The notes beneath the pieces were generated by a model. The model was not told the DNA's origin, ran no database searches, and worked only from the letters and a program-made list of their open reading frames with translations. DNA of 64,000 bases from the NCBI GenBank assembly GCA_006176705.1, contig QRFJ01005051.1, positions 62,001 through 126,000 on the forward strand, written 5' to 3'. Of this stretch, positions 25,745-35,999 are shown in pieces. Numbering within the stretch: the stretch's first letter is position 1; every line of letters begins with the position of its first letter. The DNA comes from Cocos nucifera (Eukaryota; Streptophyta; Magnoliopsida; Arecales; Arecaceae). The position numbers were made by a program, and so were the translations under genes.

Positions 25745-26526
25745 ATCTCTCACTTGCACTAAAGCCAATCACCTTTATATTTTAATCCTATATAATCAAG
25801 CTGATGATCGAACTGCTACTGTGGTGAAGCCTTAGTAAATGGGTCTGCTATGTTGTTCTTTATGTTTACTTGTTCAATGACAACATCTTATCTCTCGATT
25901 ATTTTACGAATGAGATGGAAATATCTCAGAATGTGCTTGGATTTATGATGAGATCTTGGTTCCTTTGCTTAAGCAACTGCTCCAGTATTATCATAGTAAA
26001 GTGGTACTGGATTCTTAATTTTAGAAACAACACCTAATTCAAAGATGAACTTCTTCATCTAGACAGCTTGCTTGACGGCTTCACTTGCAACTATGTATTC
26101 TACCTCAATGGTTGAGTCAGCTACAGTTGGCACTTGGTACTCTTCCAACTCACTGCTCCACTATTCAAAGTAAAGACATACCCTGACATGGATTTGCTAT
26201 CATCTAGATTTGATTGAAAACTAGAGTCAGTATATCCTTATAGTTTGAGATCAGATCCACTATATACCAGAAAAATATTCTTAGTCCTTCTCAAAGTACT
26301 TAAGAATATTTTTCATAGCTTTTCAATGATCCTCTCTTGGATCAGTCTAAAATCTACTAGCTATGCCTAAAGCATAAGCAACATTAGGCCTGGTATATAA
26401 CATGGCATACATTATTGATCCTACAACCAAAGCATAAGAAATAGAACTCATTCTATTTCTCTCTTCAGGTGTCTTAGGAAACATCTTCTTAGAGAGATGT
26501 ATGCCTTGACTCATCGGTAAGTAACC
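25745..26526 (-). pseudogene. RNase H of copia B
   Basis: Minus-strand fragments read GYTDSSFQSNLDDSKSMSGYVFTLNSGAVSW, the N-terminal half of the copia RNase H with its first catalytic Asp. Stops and shifts follow toward the 3' LTR. It is contiguous with the RT frame to the right. Confidence 0.75.
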
Positions 26527-27405
26527 TCATTTACTTCCATCCATACTGAATCTTTTTAGTATTAAGTCAATGTACCTAGACTGGGACAAGCCTAGCATCC
26601 TCTTAGATCTATCTCTATAGATCTTTATTCCAAGTATATAGGATGCTTCTCCCAAGTTTTTCATGAAAAACTTATTTGATAGCCATAACTTGATCAATTG
26701 CAACATTGGTATATCATTCCTAATGAGGAGTATGTCATCTCCATATAGAACCAAGAAAACTATAGCATTACCACTAGTCTTCTTATACACACATGGTTCA
26801 TCCATATTCTTGATGAAGCCAAACTCTTTGATTGTAACATAAAAGTGGATATTCCAACTTCTTGATGCTTGTTTTAATCCATTAATGGATCTTTTAAGCT
26901 TGCATACCTGATCTGATCTCTTATTTGAGATAAATTCTTCTAGCTGTGACATGTAAACCTCCTCCTCAAGAAAACCATTAAGGAAGGCGGTCTTCACATC
27001 TATTTGCCGTATTTCATAATCATGGTATGCTACTATTGCAAGCATAATCCGAATAGATTTAAGCATGGCAACAGACGAAAATATTTCATCATAATCAATA
27101 TCCTGTTTTTGCCTAAAATTCTTAGCCACTAATCTGGTCTTATAAGTTTCAACTTGACCATCTGCTCCAATCTTTTTCTTATAGACCCATTTGCACCTAA
27201 TAGGGTTCATATCCTCTGGTGTATCCACCAAAGTCCATACTTTATTGGTGTACATGGAGTCCATTTTGGATTGCATGGCAGCCAGCCATTTATCTGAGTC
27301 CCTACTCATGACAGCTTCCATATAGGTTAGAGGTTCATCATTCTCAATGACTTGGGCTTCATTATTCTCAATAATGGATCTGTACCTCATAGGTGCATAT
27401 CGCAC
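26527..27405 (-). pseudogene. Reverse transcriptase of copia B
   Basis: A frame of 292 codons covers almost the whole RT: WLAAMQSKMDSM, WTLVDTPEDMNPIRCKWVYKKK, LVAKNFRQ, FSSVAMLKSIR, RQIDVKTAFLNG, CKLKRSINGLKQASRSW, then LVLYGDDILLI and LGLSQSRYIDLILKRFSM. The active-site box is YGDD where A and C have YVDD. Other conserved positions are also altered (IRCKW for IGCKW, KNFRQ for KGYSQ). The frame ends at the junction with RNase H, so B's polyprotein is broken here. Confidence 0.88.
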
Positions 27406-27584
27406 TCTATCAGACCTATGGATTGTAGTTGTGTGTTTTGGTTCTTCCTTATTTATATATTTATTTGCTTGAAAAATATCTATTTATTTTTCTTGAACTT
27501 TACTAAGTTCAATGTTTTTCCCACTGCCTCTTTCTAGAATGAATTCTTTCTTCATGAAAGTGGCATACCTACTTACAAACATCT

Positions 27585-28849
27585 TTATTCAGTAGGATGG
27601 TAGAATAGATATCCTATACTATCTCTAAGATATCCTACAAATAAACATCTGCCTGCTCTAACATCTAGCTTATGTCCAAAATTTCTTTTTACATATGCTG
27701 GACAATCCCATCTCTTAAGATACTTAAGATTAGATTTCTTTCTTCTCCATATCTCATATGGAGTGCTAGATACAAACTTAAAAGGTACTTTATTCAAGAT
27801 ATATACCGCGGTCTCCAGGGCATGATCCTAGAAGAAAATAGATAATTCTATGAAGCACATCATGGTCCGTACTATATCTAATAAGGTATGATTTCTCCTT
27901 TCGGCTACACCATTTAATTACGGTGTATAAGAAGGGGTCCATTCAGAGAGAATGCCCTTTACTTTAAGGTAGTCTAGAAATTCACTGGACAAGTATTCTC
28001 CTTTCTGTTTAGATCGAAGGATTTTTATATTCTTTCTGGTTTATTTCTCGATCATACTTTGATACTCTTTAAATTTATCAAAGGCTTCAGATTTTGTTTC
28101 ATAAGATACACATATTCAAACCTAGATAAATCATCAATGAACATTATAAAATAAGAGTATTTGCCTCTGGCCTGTGTTGTCATAGGACCATATACATCTG
28201 GATGTACAAGTCCTAATAACTCGCTTGTCCTTTTTTCATGTCCACTAAATGGAGTCTTGGTTATTTTATCCATGAGACATGATTCACAAGTTTCTAATGA
28301 TTCATAATCATAAGGATCAAAGATTTTTTCTTTGTATAGCTTGTTAATCCTTGTCTCACTAATATGATGAAGTCGATAATGCCAAAGTAAAGTATTATTT
28401 ATGACTTCTCTCTTATATTTTCTATTTTCATCAACATAAAAAATATTGTCATCTAAATATCGAGTCAACAAGCCATTGTTAAAAATGCCAGAATATATTA
28501 TTTCATTAGAATATTTGATCGAGCAACTATTGCTCATTACATCAAGACTATAATCTAATTTTAATAATAAGGGTATAGATATAATATTTCTAATAATCTT
28601 AGGCATATAATAATAATTTGTCAGCTCTAAGATCTTTGTAGAAGGTAACTTCAATATATTTGTTCCTATAGCTTCTGCTTGGATGGACTCTCCTCCAGCA
28701 CCGTAGAGCTTAAAGTCACCGTTATTTAAACTCTTAATTTTCTGCAGTCTCTGCAATGATTTGTAGATATGAAAATCATAGTCGGTATCCAATACCCAAG
28801 AGTTTGAAATAAAAGAATTTAATGACAAAATTGTATGTATCTCATACAT
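27585..28849 (-). pseudogene. Protease-integrase of copia B
   Basis: 28052-28849 (265 codons) covers the protease (WVLDTDYDFHIYKSLQRL, with the DSG triplet changed to DTD) and the integrase zinc motif (HYRLHH and CESC). It continues into the core with LGLVHPDVYGPM, where the first catalytic Asp is retained. Across 27800-28050 a frame break holds the second catalytic block, altered to RSKQKGEYLS, and an in-frame stop before LNGVAERRN, which keeps the Glu. 27585-27797 is the integrase C-terminal part (TPYEIWRRKKSNLKYLKRWDCPAYVK). Confidence 0.85.
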
Positions 28850-28859
28850 ACCTTTTAGT

Positions 28860-29676
28860 GCAACATTTGAACCAATCTTTATAGTTGCAAGGTAAGCCTT
28901 ACAATTCTTCTTCCAATGACCTGCTTTGCCGCATTGAAAATAGGTCGTCTATCCGAAGGCTTTCTTCTCCTTCTTCTTTTTATTTATCCCATCTTTAGGG
29001 TTCAGCCTCCTTTTTGAACCCTTTCTACCTATCTTCTCCTTGGAGATCCCATCTACAAGAAGAAAAGAAGCTTTTTATCCTTCTTGATATGGCTCTCTAC
29101 TATTTTAAGCATATTTAATAGCTCAAGCAAGAAAGTATTCAGTTTGTTCATGTGATAGTTCATGATAAACTGAGAAAATGATTCTAGAAGTGATTGCAGG
29201 ATTAGATCCTGACTCAACTCTCCATCCATGATAAAATCTAATTGACTTAATCGAGTGATTAGGTCAATTACCATCAGAATATGATTTTGTATGGATGAAC
29301 GTTCTGCCATCCTAGCATGGAATAACTGCTTAGATATCTCCTATCTAGTAGTCCTACTCTGCTCTCCATAAAATTTTTTTAGATTGAGCAATATGGATTG
29401 AGTATCCATGCCATCATGTTGTCTCTATAACTTGTTACTCATGGAGGCAAGTATGATGCACTTGATAGTAAGAGAATTATTTTGCCACATCTTGTATATG
29501 GACTTTTCTTCCTTTGTAGCATCTTCCCCTAATGACTCAAGATCAGGGGCATCAAGAATATAAGAGAGTTTTTCTTGACTGAGTATGATTTTTAGATTTT
29601 TCAGCCAATCCACATAGTTAGGACTGGTCAACTTATTTGAATCCAAAATTGAATGTAGTGAAAGTGAAGAAGCCAT
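28860..29676 (-). pseudogene. Gag of copia B
   Basis: The start at 29676 gives MASSLSLHSILDSNKLTSPNYVDWLKNLKIIL, the classical copia Gag N-terminus. 29053-29310 holds the central MVIDLITRLSQLDFIMDGELSQDLILQSL-FSQFIMNYHM segment in another frame. Near 28900 the zinc knuckle reads YFQCGKAGHWKKNC, keeping the second Cys, the His and the last Cys but with Tyr in place of the first Cys. An acceptor-like TTATTATGTAG lies just upstream of the ATG. Confidence 0.85.
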
Positions 29677-30980
29677 TTATTCTACATAATAAAGAACATT
29701 ACATAAGCAAATAACTCATGATAACGAACATAATTAAATTAGGATTTTAATTTAATTGTGTCTTCCACTATTTTATCGAATATCATAATCCTCAAATATG
29801 ATAATCAAGAAAACCTAATTATTTTTCTTAGTGGGATTGAGATCCTAATTTCTTATAAAAAAGTTTTGTGGTTGCACAATAAATCTTTTTATAAGTTCAA
29901 AGATAGAAAACTTTTTTCAATTGCATCTCATGCAATTCTTAATATATTCTTGACCTCTAAAACATTAATAGCCTTATGTTAGCACAATAAACTATAATAT
30001 TTTAGTTAAGCAAGATCCTTCATTTCTATATAGTCATAATGAAATATAATTATCCTTGTGGTTATACAACAAAGCAATATATCCAAAATATCGTAAGCAT
30101 CATTATGCACTAGATCAATATTACATCAATTCCATAATCGATCTTGTGGTTGCACAACAAACTTAATATGGTTTATGACATAATAATGAACTAGCATTAA
30201 GGAAGGCCTTTAATGTAGTGAATCAAAAGAATTCATCCGTCGAGCTAGCTTGATCCATAATCGAGCTGGCTCAATAGCGTCTGGCCTAAGCTCCACTTTC
30301 TGTTTGCTTGAGAGAGCTGGCTTGAATTTACCTCGAGCCGGCTCGATCTCATCTTGAGCCGGCTTGACTGCATATCTGAGCTGGTTCGATTGCATATTGG
30401 ATCCAAATTTCAACAGCAATGTCTAAGCACCCAATCTAGAATTAAATCAATCAAATCGACCAGATAAGTGGGAGAGAGGTGGGGGTCCCTTCATTGCTTT
30501 TTTTAGACACCAATGTATTGGCCAGATCAGAGAATGGAACTAATTAAAAATCACATTCTCTTTACCAATCATGAACCACTTTTCTAGACATCGATTGATC
30601 AATTTTACATCCAGATTGGTTCTGCTATTGGTTGATTGCACTACAACTTAATATAATTTTTATAAAGGGCTTTAAATGGTCTCTTTGCACATTCTAATTT
30701 AAAATCATACTGAACATAAGAATATATATTAATTACGATATATAACAAACATAATAGCATATATAATCATTCTAGGACAACCATCATCATATAGTGAACA
30801 TTTGTCATTACGCCAGGGCAACCTTACTGAATGATATACATTATAATCTAATTATGAATAATTAAACATGATCTCATCATATTAAAAACATGCTAAAATT
30901 TCAAATATGATCATATCATATTAACAATTTTGCCATTAAAGCATAAACATAATAACATATAATTTAGTCTAATAAGGTTT
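29677..30980 (-). other. Leader of copia B
   Basis: About 1.3 kb without credible coding sequence. A block at 30235-30400 contains several copies of a GAGCYGGCTCGA-like palindromic motif. A weak match to the conserved donor block of A and C (TGTCTAGAAAAGTGG in element sense, about 30576-30592) lacks the GTAAGT. Confidence 0.65.
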
Positions 30981-30992
30981 GCTCCGATACCA
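30981..30992 (-). other. Primer binding site of B
   Basis: TGGTATCGGAGC in element sense, one mismatch from the initiator-Met tRNA primer site used by A, C and D, placed directly before the 5' LTR. Confidence 0.8.
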
Positions 30993-30993
30993 C

Positions 30994-31850
30994 TGTTGGG
31001 TTTGGTGTGCGGAGCAGAAGCATGGATTTCAAAAAAAAAAATCATAAAATCAAACCCAAATCCTAAGACCATCTTATTAGAATTTAAATCACATAATATG
31101 CATTTATGACATATAAGAGGATATTGGAACATACCTCTGATTGTAAAATTCTAATTTGACTCTGATCGCCGATAGTAGTCCATCAAGGGTTCCACCAGGT
31201 GCCCACGTGTTCACCCTCCAATGTTGATCCACATGAAAACTTGATCAAGACACTAGCACCTTTGTTTATTTTAATTAAAATTCTTACGATAAGAACTTTA
31301 ATTATTTGGACAGAATCTTTCCTAGCCTTTGCTGTCACCCTTCTTTCCTACCCTTTCTTATCTTCCTTTTTTTTCTTATCTTCCTTTGCAATCTTTCTAA
31401 GTCCTTATCCTAAAGCAGACCTTTTGTCCTTAATTAGGACTTATCTTAACAAGGGAAAGAAGAAAGAAATTGGATAACTATGGAGAGTGGTAAGAAAGAA
31501 AAAAGAGTTCTTAAAATCCACTTGACACTATAGAGTGCAGCCTTATTTATAATATATGTAGGGGTGCCTCCTCATTTTTCTCACATCTATTCTCATTTAA
31601 AATCTCATGTCCATCAGCCTATCTCATGCCTCTTCAAAAGAAAATGCCATATGGAATACATAGAATTAATACGAAGAGGTGCTTTAAAGCAGAAGGACTC
31701 TTCATAAAATTTCTATGTAAGTTTCTTTCGAAGGGTCACAAGACTTCAATATGTGGTAAAAAGAGATCAGTAAGCCTCAAGTGAATGGCTCAATTTGATA
31801 AAAGAGAAAAATTAACTAATTGGTCCAAGGGGATTGGCTTGATAAAATTT
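30994..31850 (-). repeat. 5' LTR of B, first part
   Basis: Aligns with 23287 to about 24180 of the partner. The last roughly 100 bp before element A (31750-31850) match poorly, and the partner stretch of about 350 bp (24180-24530) is absent, so the target LTR carries a deletion at or near the A insertion. Confidence 0.8.
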
Positions 31851-33169
31851 GATATATGTGCCCTAGAAGCCAGAATTGGCTGACACTTGTAATACACTTC
31901 TAGGGGCAAAATTATAATTTTGACTATAATTAATGAAATGGGTTATTTTCTATCACACATGTGTATTTAGTGTCTGTGATACATCCTTTGAGTTAATGGT
32001 AATGATAATTCATATTTTCAAGAGTTGAAAATTTAAGACATGAATAATCATTATTAACTCATAAACAGCTCCCGACCATAGGATCATCACGAGGATGGTG
32101 ATTGATCCGGAAGGTTGGTGTACGATCGCTTCTCTTTAGTAGATGAGTCTTGAGTCTACGGTGTGGAGACACCGGAGCGAGAGTACAGGTACTCGTTAGA
32201 GAACGAGGGCACTGAGCGTGACCACCTCGAGTAGTCATTAGGAAGTCTACCTTCTCGTCAATGACTGACTCGATGCTGCAGTAGTGTGTCTGGTTCTTTG
32301 ACCTGAGATGCATCGGCAGTTCACCTTGAGGGTGTTATAGTTTGACTACACCATTACTCGGTCTCCTAGCCATATGGAACCCTGAGGTGTATGTTGGCTA
32401 TAGCATGTTCATTGTAGGAACTGGATTGCATCAAGATGGGAATCTATCTACCTCGGTGGTAGAGGAGTAGCCCTATGATGATCATGAGAATCAAGTCCAG
32501 AAATCCATGGCCATGGTAGAGTGAAATAATAGAAAGAGTTTCTATTTAGATTTTCACATTGGACTCGAATCGAATGATTACATCATATGACAGAGACTAG
32601 GGTTTGACGAGTTCACCTTAACCCTAATCTGATCGGGGCTCAAGATAGAAGAACTGAATCACACAGGTAGCTGCACCAAGAGGTTCGCATTCAGCTCTGA
32701 TGGGTTGCCACCATATACTGCTAGGTGTCACTGGTGGATTTTGGGAGCAATTAGAATGATTTAGATGATCGATCATTCTAGCTGTTCGAATCAGAAGAGT
32801 TCTGATCCATCGAAAGGAGTTTCGATGATGTCTATGATAGAGATCATGACATATCCCATTACCATACAGAACTGAACCTAACTGGGTCACACAAACAAGG
32901 GTTTGAATCTGGTGATCATCAATTGAACTGATCTAGTTCAATTGATCTGAATGAGATTCAATTAGGTTCAAGGAAATCGTGCTAGCACTCGATTGAACCT
33001 AACGTTCTTCTTTTACTATCATAAATAAGTTGTCCTGACTGAGCCAAAGGAGTTTGTGCTCAATCAGAGGCCTTCATATGGTCTGACTGGAGGTTGTCCA
33101 AGTCAGAATAGGTTGTCTTATTTGTAAGACATTACCTGCCATTTTTGGTCACCTGCCATTTCTTGTTCT

Positions 33170-33236
33170 TTGACTTTGGTCAAAAGTCTACCTTTGACTG
33201 GTCAAACGTTGACCATTGACCCTTTGACTTTTGACC
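33170..33236 (+). promoter_or_regulatory. W-box cluster in U3 of A (repeated at 41070-41136)
   Basis: Eight TTGAC/GTCAA cores in 67 bp. TTGAC(C/T) is the binding core of WRKY transcription factors. The cluster lies about 310 bp upstream of the TATA box, a position suited to an enhancer of element transcription. Response to stress or defence is inferred, not shown. Confidence 0.6.
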
Positions 33237-33543
33237 ACATGTCATGCACCTATTGGAGAGCTGGTGGGGGCCTGTCCCCCTGCCAGAACCTGGCAAGGAG
33301 AAGGGCGCACGCCAAGGGTGGCGTGAGCCCAAGTAGGAGGCGCCTAGGAGTCCTTGTTGGACAAGGACTCCACCTCCCTTTTGGATTCCAATCAGAGTTC
33401 TACTAAGAATCCAGTTTGACTGGTCTTAGGCGCCCCTCTAAGGAGGAATCCAGGGGTCTCTATTCCAACCAATCAGATTTAGATCTGATTTCACAAAGGG
33501 TTGTGATTGGTTGAGAGGAAGAGGAGTTGGATCACAAGAGGTC

Positions 33544-33551
33544 TATAAATA
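33544..33551 (+). promoter_or_regulatory. TATA box of A LTR (also 41443-41450)
   Basis: TATAAATA within GGTCTATAAATAAGACC, conserved in position in A2 (2022-2029), A3 (56059-56066) and A4 (59782-59789, TATAAAAA). Transcription, and so the R region, probably begins near 33575. Confidence 0.75.
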
Positions 33552-34125
33552 AGACCCTGCGCCCAACCCTAATTCTAAGTGAATTCAATTGAGACCCACG
33601 CCCCAAGGCTGCCTCTCCCCTCCTTCTCCATGCCATAGTCTCTTCTCCCCTTGCTCTCCACGTCCAAAAGTGTTTTGGATTTAGGTTGGTGCGATTCAGA
33701 TCAAGGAAAGGCGATCAAAAGCAAGAAGGCTGCGCTGCTGCAAAAGGACGACTGCAGATCTTCAAAAGAGTTTTGAAGATCCTCCAGATCAGATCCAGAT
33801 CTGATTTTTGGAGGTGTGATAGAGAAGAAGAGGATCTCCAGATCCAACCCGAGTGGATACCGGTAGAGGCCAGGCGCTTGCGTGGCTAAGATCCAGAACC
33901 TTCCGCTGCAATCAGGATCATCTACAGGGTAATAGGATTACCCAAATCAGGTAAATTAAATTTGATTTAATTTATCTTATTTTATTTTATTTATTAAAAT
34001 AATAAGAATCAGATCTGAAACATATCAAGATCTGATTGAGATCAAGAGAAAATTTTTGAAATATATCTCTTGATCTAATCAGATCTGGACGAACCTGGAC
34101 CGGGAAATCAGGATTTCCCTTCAAC

Positions 34126-34138
34126 TGGTATCAGAGCC
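34126..34138 (+). other. Primer binding site of A
   Basis: TGGTATCAGAGCC, complementary to initiator-Met tRNA, two bases after the LTR. Confidence 0.93.
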
Positions 34139-35999
34139 ATGGTTCTAAATTGTTTAGATCTGATTTTAATTTTATTTTAATTAGAAAATAAAGTGATTTC
34201 AGATGTCACATGAGATGTGATCAGATCTGAAATCAGAAAAATTAAAATTAAATGATTTGGATCTAAGAACATGAAGATATGCATGACTAGTTCTAGAATA
34301 GAATAGTTCTATAGAATAGTTTTGCATGTCTTTGATTTAATCTGATTAAATCATATTTTAGATCTTCTTATTTACTATTTTCTGATATTATAAGTGTTAT
34401 AATAACATCTGATAAACAGCAAATAAAAATTATTTAATTTTAAATATCATATGAGATATGATAGATGCATGACTAGACTAGTTGTAGAATAGTTCTACAT
34501 AATTGTCTAGATTAGAATTTATTTTGATTAGATCAATTTAAATCTAATTTTTTAGATTATTATGTGATAATTTAGATCTGAAAACATGCATGATTTGATA
34601 CATGAGATGTATGCAAAATATGCCTTGATTAGATCTAAATTTGTATATGAGATATATGATATAGATCTATAACTGTTTTGTAGATTTACATGTTCCTGAT
34701 TAAGGCGTTCCTCTTGGCCGTCCGGTCATAAGAACGAAGAAGGGTTTAAAGGCCCTCTCTTCCCATTCGATGGGGTGTTCTTATGACGTGTAGGGGTGCT
34801 GCGTGTTCGTCCTTAATCAGAAACCCAAAACTTACTTTCTGCAAAACCCTAGATCCTGAAACCCTAGGATTTATTGTGCATATTTTGTTTATGAACCCAA
34901 CTTAATTAAGAATTAAGTTTATGGAATATTAATTAGGTCTAAAATTGAGAATTTCAGATCTAAGACATATTCATAATACTGGGTTCGGGCTTGGGTAGCT
35001 CAATTAGGTCTAAGCGGTTGATCAAACCGAATCAAGAGTTGGTTAGATGGGATCAACAATGCTTAAATTGACCAGCCTAATAGGATTAAGTCTGGGTCAA
35101 GATCGAGTCACGATCAAGCAAGACCTAATTAGGCTCAGAGGTTAGAGTCTGGATTGTAGGCTAACCCAATTGGTTCTGACTCAACAATTTGGTGTCTAAG
35201 GTAAGTTTGGCACAGACGACCGACTGGTTTTTAATTGGAAGCTACTCGACCTGAATGCGTTCTTGTGCGAGTTAACGGCATATTCCTTCCACCGGTCTCA
35301 CTTACCTGGCCATATCTGTTGACACAGTTCTGATCTGAGGTGGTCAATAATCCGAGCTGACCCATGCCACTAGGTTAGTCATAATTGTTATGACTAAGCC
35401 AAGTCTAGTTTAATGAGACCTGAATCAATTCTCCCTAAGAAAAGATTAAGTCCGAGGTGAGGTCTTCCACCATTGTAGACGTGCGGGCCCTTCCCGGGGT
35501 TGATTGTTCTCGGCTGGATACAGTGGCTCAGTTGCACCGGGAAGACGCAACCATGTCTATTAGGCATTGGATGCTATGGGCTGGAGGATGAGTTGGGCTC
35601 AATATTCCGGATACGGTGAGAGACCCAATTAGGAACCCAGTCTATGCAAATGGTGGGTCTGACTTAACTAAGGAGTGGATCAATATTCCGGATACGGTGA
35701 GATTCATGAATTAGAGACCAAGTTTGGGTGCACCATGATTAGAGAATCATTGAACAAGAGTTGTTCACTCATTGGCTAACCCATCACCAATAACTGTTAG
35801 GTGAGGTGATGAGTCAGTTGGTGAGACCGCACCACCCACTAGAAATCATCAATCGCGGAGATTTTCGCATCTCTACAGAGGGAGTGTAGGGATCCGAGAA
35901 AATAGTGGGAGCTAATTTGTTTAAAAATAAAATCCCTAAACAAATTGGTCAAGTCAAAATTACAGTATCTAACTAGAATCTTTGACTCTCTACAGGAAA
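34139..35999 (+). other. Leader of A with putative intron 35201-35995
   Basis: 1.86 kb without credible coding sequence. AAG/GTAAGT at 35198-35206 is a near-perfect plant splice donor. TTTGACTCTCTACAG at 35981-35995 is a good acceptor, five bases before the gag ATG. Both are kept in A4 (61470-62262), the donor in A2 and A3, and both kinds of site in C. Splicing would remove about 795 bases of leader and bring the cap near gag. Whether this happens is unknown. Confidence 0.6.
34696..34820 (+). other. Nested hairpin in A leader
   Basis: Outer arms CTGATTAAGG (34696-34705) and CCTTAATCAG (34811-34820), inner arms CATAAGAAC (34727-34735) and GTTCTTATG (34777-34785), and a small CCCAT/ATGGG hairpin between them. 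Equivalent structures are in A2 (760-884), A3 (57075-57199) and A4 (60957-61072). The outer first pair is C-G in A, T-A in A3 and T-G in A4, so pairing is retained. A packaging or dimerisation role is possible. Confidence 0.6.

Larger units (their letters stand above)
31851..34123 (+). repeat. 5' LTR of A
   Basis: It begins GATATATGTGCCC. The five terminal bases TGTTA present in the 3' LTR, A2, A3 and A4 are replaced here by AATTT. It ends TTCA two bases before the primer site. Near its start, CCCTAGAAG (31861-31869) and CTTCTAGGG form an inverted repeat. Length of about 2.3 kb is long for copia. Confidence 0.92.

Noticed and set aside
33170..33889. Frames of 67-78 codons in the A LTR (also 1691-2402 and 41070-41790) as LTR-encoded proteins
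   Set aside because: One overlaps the W-box cluster and the other lies in the transcribed LTR region, but there is no start context, domain or conservation in A3. Treated as LTR non-coding.
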